Assembly (NCBI RefSeq): GCF_937616625.2
Contig: NC_065576.1
Coordinates: forward strand, 17,176,501 to 17,240,500
Length of the DNA: 64,000 nucleotides
Direction: 5' to 3'
Source of the DNA: Mercurialis annua
Taxonomy: Eukaryota > Streptophyta > Magnoliopsida > Malpighiales > Euphorbiaceae
Below the pieces are notes generated by a model, which saw nothing but the letters and a program-made list of their open reading frames with translations, was not told the DNA's origin and searched no databases. Made by a program: the position numbers and the translations under genes. Below are positions 1 through 12,900 of this stretch, one piece after another. How positions within the stretch are numbered: position 1 is the first letter of the stretch; each line of letters opens with the position of its first letter.

Positions 1-68
1 TATTACGGATAATAGTTGGAACCCTAATCCACAATTCTAAATAATAAACATAATCCAATAGGTCTGGA

Positions 69-186
69 CCCGAGAGCTGAGCTACACCGAGTTACCACTG
101 ACCACACTTATACCAGAGTCCCGAGAGCTGAGCTACACCGAGTTACTCTACTTGGTCCCGAGAGCTATGCTCACACCGAGTTACCA
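69..186. repeat. Short direct repeats in LTR, three copies
   Basis: CCCGAGAGCT starts at 69, 120 and 157, each followed after a few bases by ACACCGAGTTAC. The copies are 51 and 37 bp apart. They fall in the TATA-distal (R/U5) part of the LTR when read on the minus strand. Function is unknown; a structured leader or simple slippage duplication are both possible. Confidence 0.8.
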
Positions 187-1989
187 CATTACCATAAATA
201 CCTTTCCCAGATCATTACCGGTGCGCACGCAGTCCTAATGATGCCCATTAGGTAGCATGTTCCAACTAGAAGCCATAATATAAAACCAGTTCGAAATATA
301 CGTACAGTATATATATTTATTATTAAAATAACAATTTACTTAATAAAGCGGTAAATAGTAAGTACAAACTCACTGCTTGCAAATCCACGTGAAAACTTGA
401 CAAGCAACTAAACCTGATCCGACTCCGAAGCACGAGCAGTCGACGGGTCTAAGAAAATATATATAATAATTAATATCATCCCCTAACTCTAGAGAGTACT
501 AGACACCACATACGACTAGCACATATATCAATCAAGCCAACGTATAAACCATCATAACGCCATTATACATATATAGTCAAAATGCCAAAGCATAAACTAA
601 CTTGGAATAATCATACTTACTCGGACTGTCACCAAAGTCATACAATCAGTTAAGTCAAATTGAGTTCCCACTTTGAAAACATGATCCGAAAATCCATTTC
701 AGATAACTTAGTTAAATCCATAAACCAAGTTTAAAACCAACATGGTGAGTCAGCCAAGTTACAACAATTGCAAGGCGTCTTCTCACAAATCGGGCGACCC
801 AAGTCTAACCCGAACCAAAATCCAACCAGAGTAAAACCAGAGTTTAATATTTAGGTCATCTTTTGATAAACTATGAAATCCATTTTGAAAACAAGGAACT
901 CAATAAGAACTCAATAACCAAAATATCATAACGCTCATAAGGTTCTCGACAAAAGTCCTCAATGGGCAAACATGTTCAAACGGCCAACATAAAATATACA
1001 ATCACCTTAGCATGCCCTCTAACATTAAACATGCCCAATCAAGATTTACAATAATTTATACATCATACTAACATGTTAACAACAATCCAATATTAATCAA
1101 TAATGTTAAACAACCCAACTAACTTATTTAAACAATCAAAACATTACATGACAACAAATTCAACATTTAGCCAAAATCGGCAAAACAAGCCAACCTCAAA
1201 ACAACCATGCCATGATACTTTAATGAATCCAATTCATCTCAAAAGCTTAAACCAATTACATTTTCAGTTTCAAAACCTCTAACCAAAACATATCAATTGA
1301 TCATGATTATCAAGCCAAATAACAAACAATTTGATATGCTCAAACCAAACTAATCCAACTCTGTCAATTTGATTTTTAATCACCAAACACAGGTTAATTC
1401 AATTATTTACAGCCCTATAACAAAATCAAACTAAAACAATTTATAGCAATCTAATTCTTTAAACAACAACATCATGGCAATGAAATTATGGACAGCCCTA
1501 ACATTCCCCTTTTAAGAAATCCATACAACGCATGAACGAACCGAATTCTAGAGAGCATAAACGACTACAACAAATGCCCAACAAGTATTGACAATGAATT
1601 TGATACAATAATAAGAAAACCAAATCAAAACAGCGCATACAATTACATGCCACAAAACTAACATTTAAAATTGAAATCTAGCAACCATCACACCAACGAT
1701 TCGAATTAAAAGGGTAAAGGAAGGATTAATTACCTTAGCAATCCAAAAGAGCAAGGAAAACTCAGAAAAATAGTGGAATAATGGCTACAACAATGAAAAA
1801 CCGAAGGACCAATGAATACCCAAACAATTCGATTACATAAACTATGAATTGAATGATGGAAAGGATGTTAGAACACTTACCAAGTGTCTTGAGGCACCAA
1901 AATGTGATTGGGAATTGTCTATAAATGTTTAGAAATCAGTTTAGGGTTTGTGGGAACGAGTGGGGGCTGATTTGGTCGAGAAACGAAGT

Positions 1990-1997
1990 TTTTATAA
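1990..1997 (-). promoter_or_regulatory. Putative LTR TATA box (3' LTR copy)
   Basis: The minus strand reads GCTTATAAAAAC here, a good plant TATA-box match, about 560 bp into the LTR from its U3 end at 2552. The position suits an LTR promoter driving minus-strand transcription. No transcription start can be seen directly. Confidence 0.45.
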
Positions 1998-2010
1998 GCA
2001 AACCCGTAAT

Positions 2011-2147
2011 GAACCGGTTCTACGGCCGGTTCTGTCCAGCAGAACCGGTTATTGAACCGGTTGACTCACTGCCAATGCAGAAATCAGAGTGGACCGGACC
2101 TACGGCCGGTTCAACCCAGAAGGTCCGGTTATAGGTCCGGTTGACCC
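2011..2147. promoter_or_regulatory. Cluster of AACCGGTT/CCGGTT motifs in U3
   Basis: Two related blocks about 57 bp long start near 2011 and 2091, 80 bp apart. Together they hold three AACCGGTT palindromes plus several further CCGGTT, CCGGAC and GGCCGG cores. On the minus strand the cluster lies directly upstream of the TATA-like box, where an LTR enhancer is expected. The bound factor is unknown. Confidence 0.6.
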
Positions 2148-2552
2148 GAAAAGAGGTCAAAACGACGATCCGAACGGTCAAATGAAAGATAATCCTCTTA
2201 GGTACAACATATCCAAAGGGCAGCCCGATCCGACGGTTAAATTGGAAAATATGGACGTTTTACTAGAGCATAGCAGATTTGGAAAACATGCAAATATTGT
2301 TTCGATAACAATCCGGAAATAAATCAATTCAACATCAAATACTTAAAGGTTCAAGGGGTACACATAAGTCATTCAACATGACACAACCAAGGTACCACAT
2401 ATGCTAATTCGCACATAAATCAATCCGAAAACAAGTCGGAAGCACAACGAGAACAAGTCGAAGTTAAAACACAACCAAAGTCCATCACAAACCAAACTTT
2501 AAACGGACAACCAACCACCAAAACAAGTTATAAAAAAATACGGGTTATTACA

Positions 2553-2565
2553 TTCTCCCCAACTT
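2553..2565 (-). other. Polypurine tract (PPT) of the LARD-like element
   Basis: The minus strand reads AAGTTGGGGAGAA immediately before the LTR start TGTAATAACC. A purine tract abutting the 3' LTR is where plus-strand DNA synthesis is primed. This fixes both the LTR boundary at 2552 and the minus-strand orientation. Confidence 0.85.
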
Positions 2566-5500
2566 AAAAACAAAATCGTCCTCGATTTTAACACAAAAAC
2601 AACCGACGTAAAACATAACATAAAACTACATTGCAAGCCATACAAAACGTACATGACCAACATAAGATCACATAATCATGATACCCAAAGGAATTAAGGA
2701 AAGCATAATAACAAATTTGCATAACAAACTTTATCTCTCAAGAACTTTCCTCCACCAAGTAACCAATTGGAACTGTAATCATAGGAATTCTGTTATTCAT
2801 CAACCGACGCACTTGCGTAACCACAAACTTAACAGGTTGCTCCTCGAATGATAACTCAAAACCACCACTCCTATAAATCAACAACTCAAATGGTCACAAC
2901 ACACATATGCACAAATTTCTATTCTATCAACTCAGTGCTTCAACAATCACTCGATCAACATAATGTGAATAATAAACAATTATTCAACTGAGAGTCACAA
3001 TTACTCTATACCAAAGTGGCTTCCAGAACCACCTCGAAACTCATCTATTATAAAATCCTCAATGTCAAATACAAGATTAAGCGCTAAGCTCAACTCTAAT
3101 TCTATAATTCCAAAATCTTTTGCCTCAGACAAAACAATAACACTGTAAACATAGCTGATAAAATCTATCGTTCTAAAACACTTACTTACTTCCACTTATA
3201 GCATCTCTACATCAAAATTATCGATAACAAAACCCAATAAACTTCTGATAATGTTTCAGTTCCAAAATCAACATTATAATAATCCTTTAATCCAAACGAT
3301 TTAGTACCAACTCGATAATGCAATTAACTTGTGAATCATAAAACATAATAACTCATATCGCAATTCAAAGAAAAGCGGACCTCTTTTGTGATAACAAAAA
3401 TTTCTATATTAGTGACAAACAATATCCATCAAAATGATTCTCCCAATCACTCAAAAACATAACGCCATGACTACACTGAACATTGACTGCATCAGACAAC
3501 TTAAAAAAAATTTGTCTCTTACAACAAGTGTTCAACCATGCTCAAAACAATATACAAACATTACAATAATACCATTAATTAACAAAATCGATCAACCGAT
3601 CATGGTTGTCGAAACCTATTAACCGCGATTCCCGATTCTGAATCAATTATCTCACATAACCAAATCGAACTCAAACTCTCAGAATTATTCAATCAATTGA
3701 CTATAATCTCGTATACAACGAAAGATCAATACAACCATTTTACTACGACCGGATTGTCAGCTATGCTCAAAACCAACCCCTGTGGGTATAAAATATTTTA
3801 TATACAAAATTTTCCACCATGTTTAAAAGAGTCTACGTCTTACACCTCCTTTTTCATTCAAAATCGAAATACCTTTACGTTGAAAAACCATCGGTTTTGC
3901 AAACCCTTGAAAATTTTCAAAATATTCACATTTTAAATCCGAAATTTCTTCTTATTTTCTAATACATTTGCAAATCTGTAAATCAGTTCAACTGACAAAA
4001 TTTATGTTCTCTTTAATTCAAACTTTTTAAAACACTTTTTAAATAGTTTATACTTTTCTCGTAAAAGTCAAACTGTGGCAAGATTCCCCATATTCAAAAT
4101 GCACATTGATGTTTCAAACATTCAAAATTTAAGTCGCTTTTAAATTTTCTCAAACAAAAACACAATTTGAAGAAATCGCTCAAGCGAAAAATTTATTATC
4201 CCTTTTCAATCAATTTGACAAAATTTCTTCCTTTCCTCAGAAAGGTAAAATCAGCAATGTAAATCTCTTGTTTATAAACATACCTTTATATCAATACGCC
4301 AAAATACTTTGGACAATTCAAATCTGGAAAAATAAAGTTTCGTTTAAAACAAAAATATAGTGTATACGCACACATGGAGCATAACCAACATCCTTAATCC
4401 AAAAATCCTTAATTATCACGAAAGCTTTCTATTCTAAACTACACTATACCGCACTTAGCATAACTATATCTCGAGGGCAACCTCAAAATCATTCTTACTT
4501 TCTATGAAGCACAAGATTCTGAAAACACCGACCGATCCCTAACAATGTAATCGTCCATAATTTAACACCATCATCACAGAGTATTTGTCTAGCTTTCTCT
4601 CGGCAACAGTTCAAAATCATTTGAAATTTCATAACTTTATAAGATACATTTACCCCAAAGGGACTCGCGAGTTTGATTCAAAATACTTTCCTCAAAACAC
4701 TTTATTGACGAAATCCATTTTACATAACTGTGCGCCAGGGTGATGACATCTCTCATCCCCAAAGAGTTGCATCCAACCCTAATCATTTCTATGCACGTGA
4801 TGCATGAATCAATTATTAATTTATCTTTTATTCAGTGAACATACTCAATGCTTAATGCAATCCTGTTCGTAACCTTTAAAATGCACGTTCATGATATGTC
4901 TGGGCACAATTACGTGTTAAAAATATTTCAAATATTTTAAAAAATCAACCTGTGAAATTCATTTCACAATAAAACATTTGCTAGACGTTACACTCTGTGA
5001 GATGTGCACTTGATAACCTCAAAATATTTCTTAAATTCCGTACTTGCAACCTACCAAAATTCGATGCTATACAACAACTCCTCCTCATAACTTCATTACA
5101 CCTCTACTAGAAAAAGTATCTAACTAATCTCAATCATGACTGAGCATATCCAAAGAAAATAGCACATAAAATACGTTCCTATAAAAATTTACCGCCAGCT
5201 CCTGCATCGCATCTTCAGACTTGATGGAAACACCAGTGTATTAATACAATGGTCTATCTTCTCGGTTCAGAGTTTCTAATATCCGTTCTAGGATAACCCG
5301 AAATCATCAGCCAATCCAAGGGAGTATTTCCCTCGTCTTCCTCGATATCGAAACCCAAAGATTTCGATCTTAGAATCATACATCAAGGTAAACCAACCTT
5401 GACCACGTGAGTAAATCATCTCACGTGCTACTCCACACGTAGAGACAACAAACACGATCAACTTAGTCCAACAGACAAGCGAGTTATACAACTAATTTTT

Positions 5501-6893
5501 ATTACCAACATATTACGAATTCTATGAACCGTAATTCACCCAAGCATGCCATTGAACACAATTAACCCTAAACATACTTAAAAGACAAATCAGGACATGC
5601 CACAACACATTTATTTTTGAAATCTCATTACCATGTAATTATATCATCCTTTAATAGTACGTTCCAAAATTCGTTTTGAAATTAAAATCAAATACGAAAA
5701 CTTCCAAATTTTGCTGAGCCCCAAGGTTAGAACAGAATCACAATTTGCAAAAGTCTCTTCTTATTAATCAGTTGCTTTAAAATGGATACCCAAGTATCTC
5801 AAACAATAAAATCATCGAGATGGCCGAGTCATTACAACTGCCAAGCTCGACTCCTAAATTAGGGTGACCCAAGTCGAACCCAAACCAATCGTTTATAAGA
5901 CGTATTTAAAATATTTGTAAATCCGGAAAAATATATTAATAAAATTTCTATCCTTTCAAATTTGGGAGCTCAACTTAAACCAACCGCTAAACGGTAATTT
6001 AAAACTCAAATGAGAAATCTTTGATTTCAAACATCTATTCCGTAAATCCAAAAAAAATTTAAAATGTTGACATACTACAACATGATAAAATAACTTCAAC
6101 GTTAAATTCTTAAAACAATGGTTCATCTCATAAAATATCATTTTGAAATCATCCCTTGTTAACACCAAACCAAACATAATATTTCAAAATACAGGAATTT
6201 CTTTTTACTGGTAGCTCAACCAAAAATCAAACTTTTTAAGAATTTAAAATCAAACTTCTCTTATGATTTTGTGTTGAAACACAAATTGGATAAAACAATA
6301 TTGTCAATGAAAATCTTTAAATCAACATGTGGTCAAACAATGCATGACCATCAAACACGTTTTATCTCTTTAATAGAAAAAAAAACAAGGCTAACGCCCA
6401 ACATACGATCACATTTAAAATCAACAATCGAGGCCAAAGACAAGATGTACTTTATTAATAAGGCAAAAGCAGTGCAACGCATCATGCAAAATAACCGTAT
6501 CCGTACCATATTTTTTTAAATCGCATCAGGCATAAACGCCAAAATTTATCAAACAACATCATACCCAAGTATGAGTTTAGAAAAATTTACCAACCTATGA
6601 TTTCCCGAGAAATTGAAAGCAATTATAATTACCCAAGTTAAATAATCTCAACATGATAAAACACAGCACGTAACATCCAAGTGAAATTAATTGTCAATCA
6701 TAACATCAACACCAAATAAAGACTGACAGACATCACCTATAGGATGTAGGCTGAAAGTTTGAAAATAAAAGATGACATTTTAAAAGACAAGACACGAATC
6801 CTAATTCCGCAGTAGTTCCTATGACACGACATCAACTTATCATGCCAAAACACATAATACATAACATGCATAAGGCCTTGGTTTGAAACCAAA

Positions 6894-6905
6894 GCTCTGA
6901 TACCA
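6894..6905 (-). other. Primer binding site, tRNA-Met (initiator) type
   Basis: The minus strand reads TGGTATCAGAGC four bases after the LTR end (GGTCTTGACA at 6919-6910). This is the usual plant retrotransposon PBS complementary to the 3' end of initiator tRNA-Met. It confirms that the right LTR is the 5' LTR and that transcription runs on the minus strand. Confidence 0.88.
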
Positions 6906-7504
6906 AGTTTGTCAAGACCAATTTTCATGAATCGTGACCGGCGCTAGGGTATGGGTAATGTAGTACCAAAACCCGTAGCTAGCCTTTCAATTAACATATA
7001 AACACATAACCTGCAGAAAACCAATGCTCGGGGGCAACCGAGACTTCAGCCTAAATCTAGCAGTTATAATATTCCACAATTAATATAACATGCTTAGCCA
7101 ATTCCGAGACTAATATAGATTTATCATAAATCAATGTAAATATTATAATCATGCCAAAGTAATATAACCAGTCGAACCAATCCGACAAAATATACAGTAA
7201 TAATAAAGACGTCTAGTTACTACTGCGGTCTAAGAATAAAACAGTTTTACAGTTTATCAAAAATAAATGGAACCTTCGAAGAAAAGTAAATGCGGAGATC
7301 ACCAGACTCTCTCGGATCATAACCCTGGGAAAATTGGGAAAACAACGGGGTCAGATATACTGAGATGAGTTTATACCACTATCTACATTTATTAAGTGGA
7401 AAACCTTTTAAAACCGTTTGAAACATTTAATAACGATATTACGGATAATAGTTGGAACCCTAATCCACAATTCTAAATAATAAACATAATCCAATAGGTC
7501 TGGT

Positions 7505-7622
7505 CCCGAGAGCTGAGCTACACCGAGTTACCACTGACCACACTTATACCAGAGTCCCGAGAGCTGAGCTACACCGAGTTACTCTACTTGGTCCCGAGAG
7601 CTATGCTCACACCGAGTTACCA
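7505..7622. repeat. Short direct repeats in 5' LTR, three copies
   Basis: Second copy of the CCCGAGAGCT repeat set, with starts at 7505, 7556 and 7593, the same spacing as in the left LTR. Confidence 0.8.
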
Positions 7623-9425
7623 CATTACCATAAATACCTTTCCCAGATCATTACCGGTGCGCACGCAGTCCTAATGATGCCCATTAGGTAGCATGTTCCA
7701 ACTAGAAGCCATAATATAAAACCAGTTCGAAATATACGTACAGTATATATATTTATTATTAAAATAACAATTTACTTAATAAAGCGGTAAATAGTAAGTA
7801 CAAACTCACTGCTTGCAAATCCACGTGAAAACTTGACAAGCAACTAAACCTGATCCGACTCCGAAGCACGAGCAGTCGACGGGTCTAAGAAAATATATAT
7901 AATAATTAATATCATCCCCTAACTCTAGAGAGTACTAGACACCACATACGACTAGCACATATATCAATCAAGCCAACGTATAAACCATCATAACGCCATT
8001 ATACATATATAGTCAAAATGCCAAAGCATAAACTAACGTGGAATAATCATACTTACTCGGACTGTCACCAAAGTCATACAATCAGTTAAGTCAAATTGAG
8101 TTCCCACTTTGAAAACATGATCCGAAAATCCATTTCAGATAACTTAGTTAAATCCATAAACCAAGTTTAAAACCAACATGGTGAGTCAGCCAAGTTACAA
8201 CAATTGCAAGGCTTCTTCTCACAAATCGGGCGACCCAAGTCTAACCCGAACCAAAATCCAACCAGAGTAAAACCAGAGTTTAATATTTAGGTCATCTTTT
8301 GATAAACTATGAAATCCATTTTGAAAACAAGGAACTCAATAAGAACTCAATAACCAAAATATCATAACGCTCATAAGGTTCTCGACAAAAGTCCTCAATG
8401 GGCAAACATGTTCAAACGGCCAACATAAAATATACAATCACCTTAGCATGCCCTCTAACATTAAACATGCCCAATCAAGATTTACAATAATTTATACATC
8501 ATACTAACATGTTAACAACAATCCAATATTAATCAATAATGTTAAACAACCCAACTAACTTATTTAAACAATCAAAACATTACATGACAACAAATTCAAC
8601 ATTTAGCCAAAATCGGCAAAACAAGCCAACCTCAAAACAACCATGCCATGATACTTTAATGAATCCAATTCATCTCAAAAGCTTAAACCAATTACATTTT
8701 CAGTTTCAAAACCTCTAACCAAAACATATCAATTGATCATGATTATCAAGCCAAATAACAAACAATTTGATATGCTCAAACCAAACTAATCCAACTCTGT
8801 CAATTTGATTTTTAATCACCAAACACAGGTTAATTCAATTATTTACAGCCCTATAACAAAATCAAACTAAAACAATTTATAGCAATCTAATTCTTTAAAC
8901 AACAACATCATGGCAATGAAATTATGGACAGCCCTAACATTCCCCTTTTAAGAAATCCATACAACGCATGAACGAACCGAATTCTAGAGAGCATAAACGA
9001 CTACAACAAATGCCCAACAAGTATTGACAATGAATTTGATACAATAATAAGAAAACCAAATCAAAACAGCGCATACAATTACATGCCACAAAACTAACAT
9101 TTAAAATTGAAATCTAGCAACCATCACACCAACGATTCGAATTAAAAGGGTAAAGGAAGGATTAATTACCTTAGCAATCCAAAAGAGCAAGGAAAACTCA
9201 GAAAAATAGTGGAATAATGGCTACAACAATGAAAAACCGAAGGACCAATGAATACCCAAACAATTCGATTACATAAACTATGAATTGAATGATGGAAAGG
9301 ATGTTAGAACACTTACCAAGTGTCTTGAGGCACCAAAATGTGATTGGGAATTGTCTATAAATGTTTAGAAATCAGTTTAGGGTTTGTGGGAACGAGTGGG
9401 GGCTGATTTGGTCGAGAAACGAAGT

Positions 9426-9433
9426 TTTTATAA
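9426..9433 (-). promoter_or_regulatory. Putative LTR promoter TATA box (5' LTR)
   Basis: Minus-strand TTATAAAA lies about 560 bp inside the 5' LTR from its U3 terminus, just downstream of the CCGGTT cluster at 9447-9583. This copy is the one that would drive the genomic RNA of the element. Confidence 0.5.
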
Positions 9434-9446
9434 GCAAACCCGTAAT

Positions 9447-9583
9447 GAACCGGTTCTACGGCCGGTTCTGTCCAGCAGAACCGGTTATTGAACCGGTTGA
9501 CTCACTGCCAATGCAGAAATCAGAGTGGACCGGACCTATGGCCGGTTCAACCCAGCAGGTCCGGTTATAGGTCCGGTTGACCC
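9447..9583. promoter_or_regulatory. AACCGGTT/CCGGTT cluster in 5' LTR
   Basis: Same two-block cluster as at 2011-2147, with two substitutions, next to the putative promoter of the 5' LTR. Dense CCGG sites also make it a likely target for cytosine methylation. Confidence 0.6.
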
Positions 9584-9988
9584 GAAAAGAGGTCAAAACG
9601 ACGATCCGAACGGTCGAATGAAAGATAATCCTCTTAGGTACAACATATCCAAAGGGCAGCCCGATCCGACGGTTAAATTGGAAAATATGGACGTTTTACT
9701 AGAGCATAGCAGATTTGGAAAACATGCAAATATTGTTTCGATAACAATCCGGAAATAAATCAATTCAACATCAAATACTTAAAGGTTCAAGGGGTACACA
9801 TAAGTCATTCAACATGACACAACCAAGGTACCACATATGCTAATTCGCACATAAATCAATCCGAAAACAAGTCGGAAGCACAACGAGAACAAGTCGAAGT
9901 TAAAACACAACCAAAGTCCATCACAAACCAAACTTTAAACGGACAACCAACCACCAAAACAAGTTATAAAAAAATACGGGTTATTACA

Positions 9989-12900
9989 CCTCATTTTAGC
10001 GATTTAAGCCAAACGTTTAAAACGTTACAAACAAATCCAAATGTTTCCCCTTTTTAGCAATTTAAGCCAAACGTTTACAAACGTTACGAAACAAATAAAA
10101 ACATTTCAACTTTTTAGTGATTGAAGCCAAACGTTTACAAACGTTACGAAACAAATCCAAACGTTTCCCATTTTTAGCAATTTAAGCCAAACGTTTACAA
10201 ACGTTTCGAAATAAAACCAAGGGTTTCACCTTTTTAGCAATTTAAACCAAATGTTTACAAACGTAACGAAACAAATCCAAGTGATTAACCTTTTTTAGCA
10301 ATTTAAGCCAAACGTTTACAAACGTTACAAAACAAATTCAAATGTTTCACTTTTTAGTAATTTAAGCCAAACCTTTACAAAGGTTACGAAACAAATCATA
10401 ACGTTTCACCTTTTTAGCGATTTAAGCCAAACGTTTACAAACGGTACGAAACGAATCCAAAAGTTTCACCTTTTTAGTAATTTAAGCCAAACTTTTATAA
10501 ACGCTACGAAACAAATCAAAACTTTTCACCTTTTTAGCAATTTAAGCCAAACGTTTAGAAACGTTACAAAACAAATCCAAGCGTTTCTCCTTTTTAGCAA
10601 TTTAAACCAAACGTTTACAAACGCTATGAAACAAATCAAAGCATTTTAGCAATTTATGCCAAACTTTTACAAAGGTTACGAAACAAATCCAAATGTTTCA
10701 CATTTTTTTAGCGATTTATGCCAAACGTTTACAATCGATAAGAAACAAATCCAAACGTTTTACCTTTTTAGCGATTTACGCCAAACGTTTACAAACTTTA
10801 TGAAACAAATCCAAACGTTTCATGTTTTAGCGATTTAAGCAAAACATGTGCAAACGTTACGAAACAAATCCAAACGTTTTACCTTTTTAGCGATATAAGC
10901 CAAACGTTAACAAACATTACGAAACAAATCCAAGTGTTTCACCTTTTTAGCGATTTAAGCCAAACGTTTACAAACGTATGAAAGAAATCCAAACGTTTCA
11001 CCTTTTTAGCGATTTAAGCCAAATGTTTACAAAGGTTATGAAACAAAACCAAATGTTTCACCTTTTTAGCAATTTAAGCCAAACGTTTACAAACGTTACG
11101 AAACAAATTCAAGCGTTTCACCATTTTAGCAATTTAAGCCAAACCTTTACAAACGTTACAAAATAAATCAAACAGTTTCACCTTTTTAGCGATTTAAGCC
11201 AAACGTTTACAAATGTTACGAAACAAATCCATACATTTCACCTTTTTAACGATTTTAGCCAAACGTTTACAAACGTTACGAAATAAATACAAACATTTCA
11301 CCTTTTTAACGATTTTAGCCAAACGTTTACAAACGTTACGAAACAAATACAAACGTTTCACCATTTCAGCGACTTAAGCCAAACGTTTACAAACATTACG
11401 AAACAAAAACAAACGTTTAAAACGTTACGAAACAAATCCAAACATTTCACCTTTTTAGCGATTTATACCAAACGTTTACAAACGTTACGAAACAAAACCA
11501 AGCGTTTTACTTTTTTAGCAATTTAAGCCAAACGTTTACAAACGTTACGAAACAAAACCAAACGTTTAAAATGTTACAAAACAAATCCAAACGTTTACAA
11601 ACGTTACAAAACAACACCAAACGTGTCCCCATTTTCGCGATTTAAGCCAAATGTTAATAAACGTTACGAAACAAAACCAAACGTTTGTAAACATTACGAA
11701 ACAAATCCATAAGTTTCACATTTTTATTTATTTAAGCCAAACGTTTTCAAACGTTACGAAACAAATCCAAACGTTTCACCTTTTTAGTGATTGAAGCCAA
11801 AGGTTTACAAACGTTACGAAACAAATCCAAACGTTTAAAACGTTACAAAAAAAATTCAATTGTTTCACCTTTTTAGCGACTTAAGCCGAACGTTTACAAA
11901 CGTTACGAAAGAAAACCAAACGTTTCACCTTCTAGCGATTTTAGCCGAACGTTTACAAACCTTACGAAAGAAATTCAAACGTTTCCCCATTTTAGCAATT
12001 TAAGCCAAACGTTTAAAACGTTACAAACAAATCCAAACGTTTCCCCATTTTACCAATTTAAGCCAAACGTTTACAAACGTTACAAAACAAATCAAAGCAT
12101 TTCACCTTTTTAGTGATTGAGGCCAAACGTTTACAAACGTTACGAAACAAATCCAAATAATTCCTATTTTTAGCAATTTAAGCCAAACGTTTACAAACGT
12201 TTCGAAATAAAACCAAGGGTTTCACCTTTTTAGAAATTTAAACCAAATGTATACAAACGTAACGAAACAAATCCAACTGATTAACCTTTTTAGCAATTTA
12301 AGCCAAACGTTTACAAACGTTTCAAAACAAATTCAAGTATTTCACCTTTTTAGCAATTTAAGCCAAACGTTTACAAATGTTACGAAACAAATCCAAACAT
12401 TTCACCTTTTTAGCGATTTAAGCCAAACGTTTACAAACGGTACGAAACAAATCCAAACGTTTCCCCTTTTTTGCAATATAAGCCAAACGTTTATAAACGC
12501 TACGAAACAAATAAAAACTTTTCACCTTTTTAACGATTTAAGCCAAACGTTTACAAACGTTACGAAACAAATCCAAGCGTTTCTCCATTTTAGCAATTTA
12601 AGCCAAACGTTTACAAACGTTATGAAACAAATCAAAGCATTTTAGCAATTTAATCCAAACTTTTACAAAGGTTACGAAACAAATCCAAACGTTTCACACT
12701 TTTTCAGCGATTTATGCCAAACGTTTGCAATCGATATGAAACAAATCTAAACGTTTTCCCTTTTTCGCGATTTAAGCCAAACGCTTACATGTATTACGAA
12801 ACAAATCCAAACGTTTCACCTTATTAGCGATTTAAGCAAAACATTTACAAACATTACGAAATAAATCCAAGCGTTTCACCTTTTTAGCGATATAAGCCAA

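Larger units (their letters stand above)
1..2552 (-). repeat. 3' LTR of the LARD-like element (partial)
   Basis: This is the left LTR copy, which is the 3' LTR in minus-strand orientation. It lacks 527 bp that lie before the window, inferred from the 3,079-bp right copy. It differs from the right copy at about positions 68, 602, 777, 2103, 2120 and 2180 and no indel was noticed. Open frames at 1925-2322 lie inside the LTR, are shared by both copies, overlap the CCGGTT cluster and match no known family, so they are not called as genes. Confidence 0.9.
2553..6909 (-). mobile_element. Internal non-coding region of the LARD-like element
   Basis: These 4.36 kb between the LTRs are A/T-rich. The longest open frames are only about 60-82 codons, occur on both strands (for example 3001-3195 minus, 3434-3622 plus, 6271-6519 plus) and show no gag zinc knuckle, protease, reverse transcriptase or integrase motif. 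Nothing resembling a degraded pol was recognised, unlike the copia element later in the window. The element therefore probably depends on proteins from an autonomous relative. A very diverged gag remnant cannot be excluded by eye. Confidence 0.75.
1..9988 (-). mobile_element. LARD-like non-autonomous Ty3/gypsy-type LTR retrotransposon
   Basis: The first 2552 bases recur at 7437-9988 with only six substitutions seen on reading, so these are the two LTRs of one element. Read on the minus strand the order is 5' LTR (9988 to 6910), PBS (6905-6894), internal region (6909-2553), PPT (2565-2553) and 3' LTR (2552 to beyond base 1). The LTRs begin TGTAATAACCCG and end GGTCTTGACA, giving the expected TG...CA termini. 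The 3' end, a GAGGACGATTTTG stretch followed by a GGGGAGAA tract and TGTAATAACCCG, looks like Ty3/gypsy elements, but no protein domain survives to confirm a lineage. LTRs of about 3.1 kb around about 4.4 kb of non-coding DNA fit the LARD class of large non-autonomous derivatives. About 527 bp of the left LTR lie outside the window, so the target-site duplication cannot be checked. Confidence 0.88.
6910..9988 (-). repeat. 5' LTR of the LARD-like element (complete, 3079 bp)
   Basis: On the plus strand it runs from TGTCAAGACC to GGGTTATTACA; its boundaries are set by the PBS on the left and by the end of homology with the left LTR at 2552 on the right. The satellite begins at the next base. It carries the same short repeats (7505-7622), CCGGTT cluster (9447-9583) and TATA-like box (9426-9433) as the left copy. 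Two short frames, 9361-9570 and 9525-9758, duplicate those of the left LTR and are not regarded as genes. Confidence 0.92.

Noticed and set aside
1925..2322. Two overlapping frames of 69 and 77 codons, repeated at 9361-9758
   Set aside because: They lie within the LTRs and are shared only because the LTRs are copies. They run through the CCGGTT enhancer-like cluster on the strand opposite to element transcription and match no known protein.
6271..6519. 82-codon plus-strand frame in the LARD-like interior
   Set aside because: Isolated, on the strand opposite to the element, with no motif; expected by chance in 4.4 kb of A/T-rich DNA.
6894..6905. tRNA gene fragment
   Set aside because: The 12-base match to initiator tRNA-Met is the retrotransposon primer site; no cloverleaf surrounds it. 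The same holds for 58755-58766.
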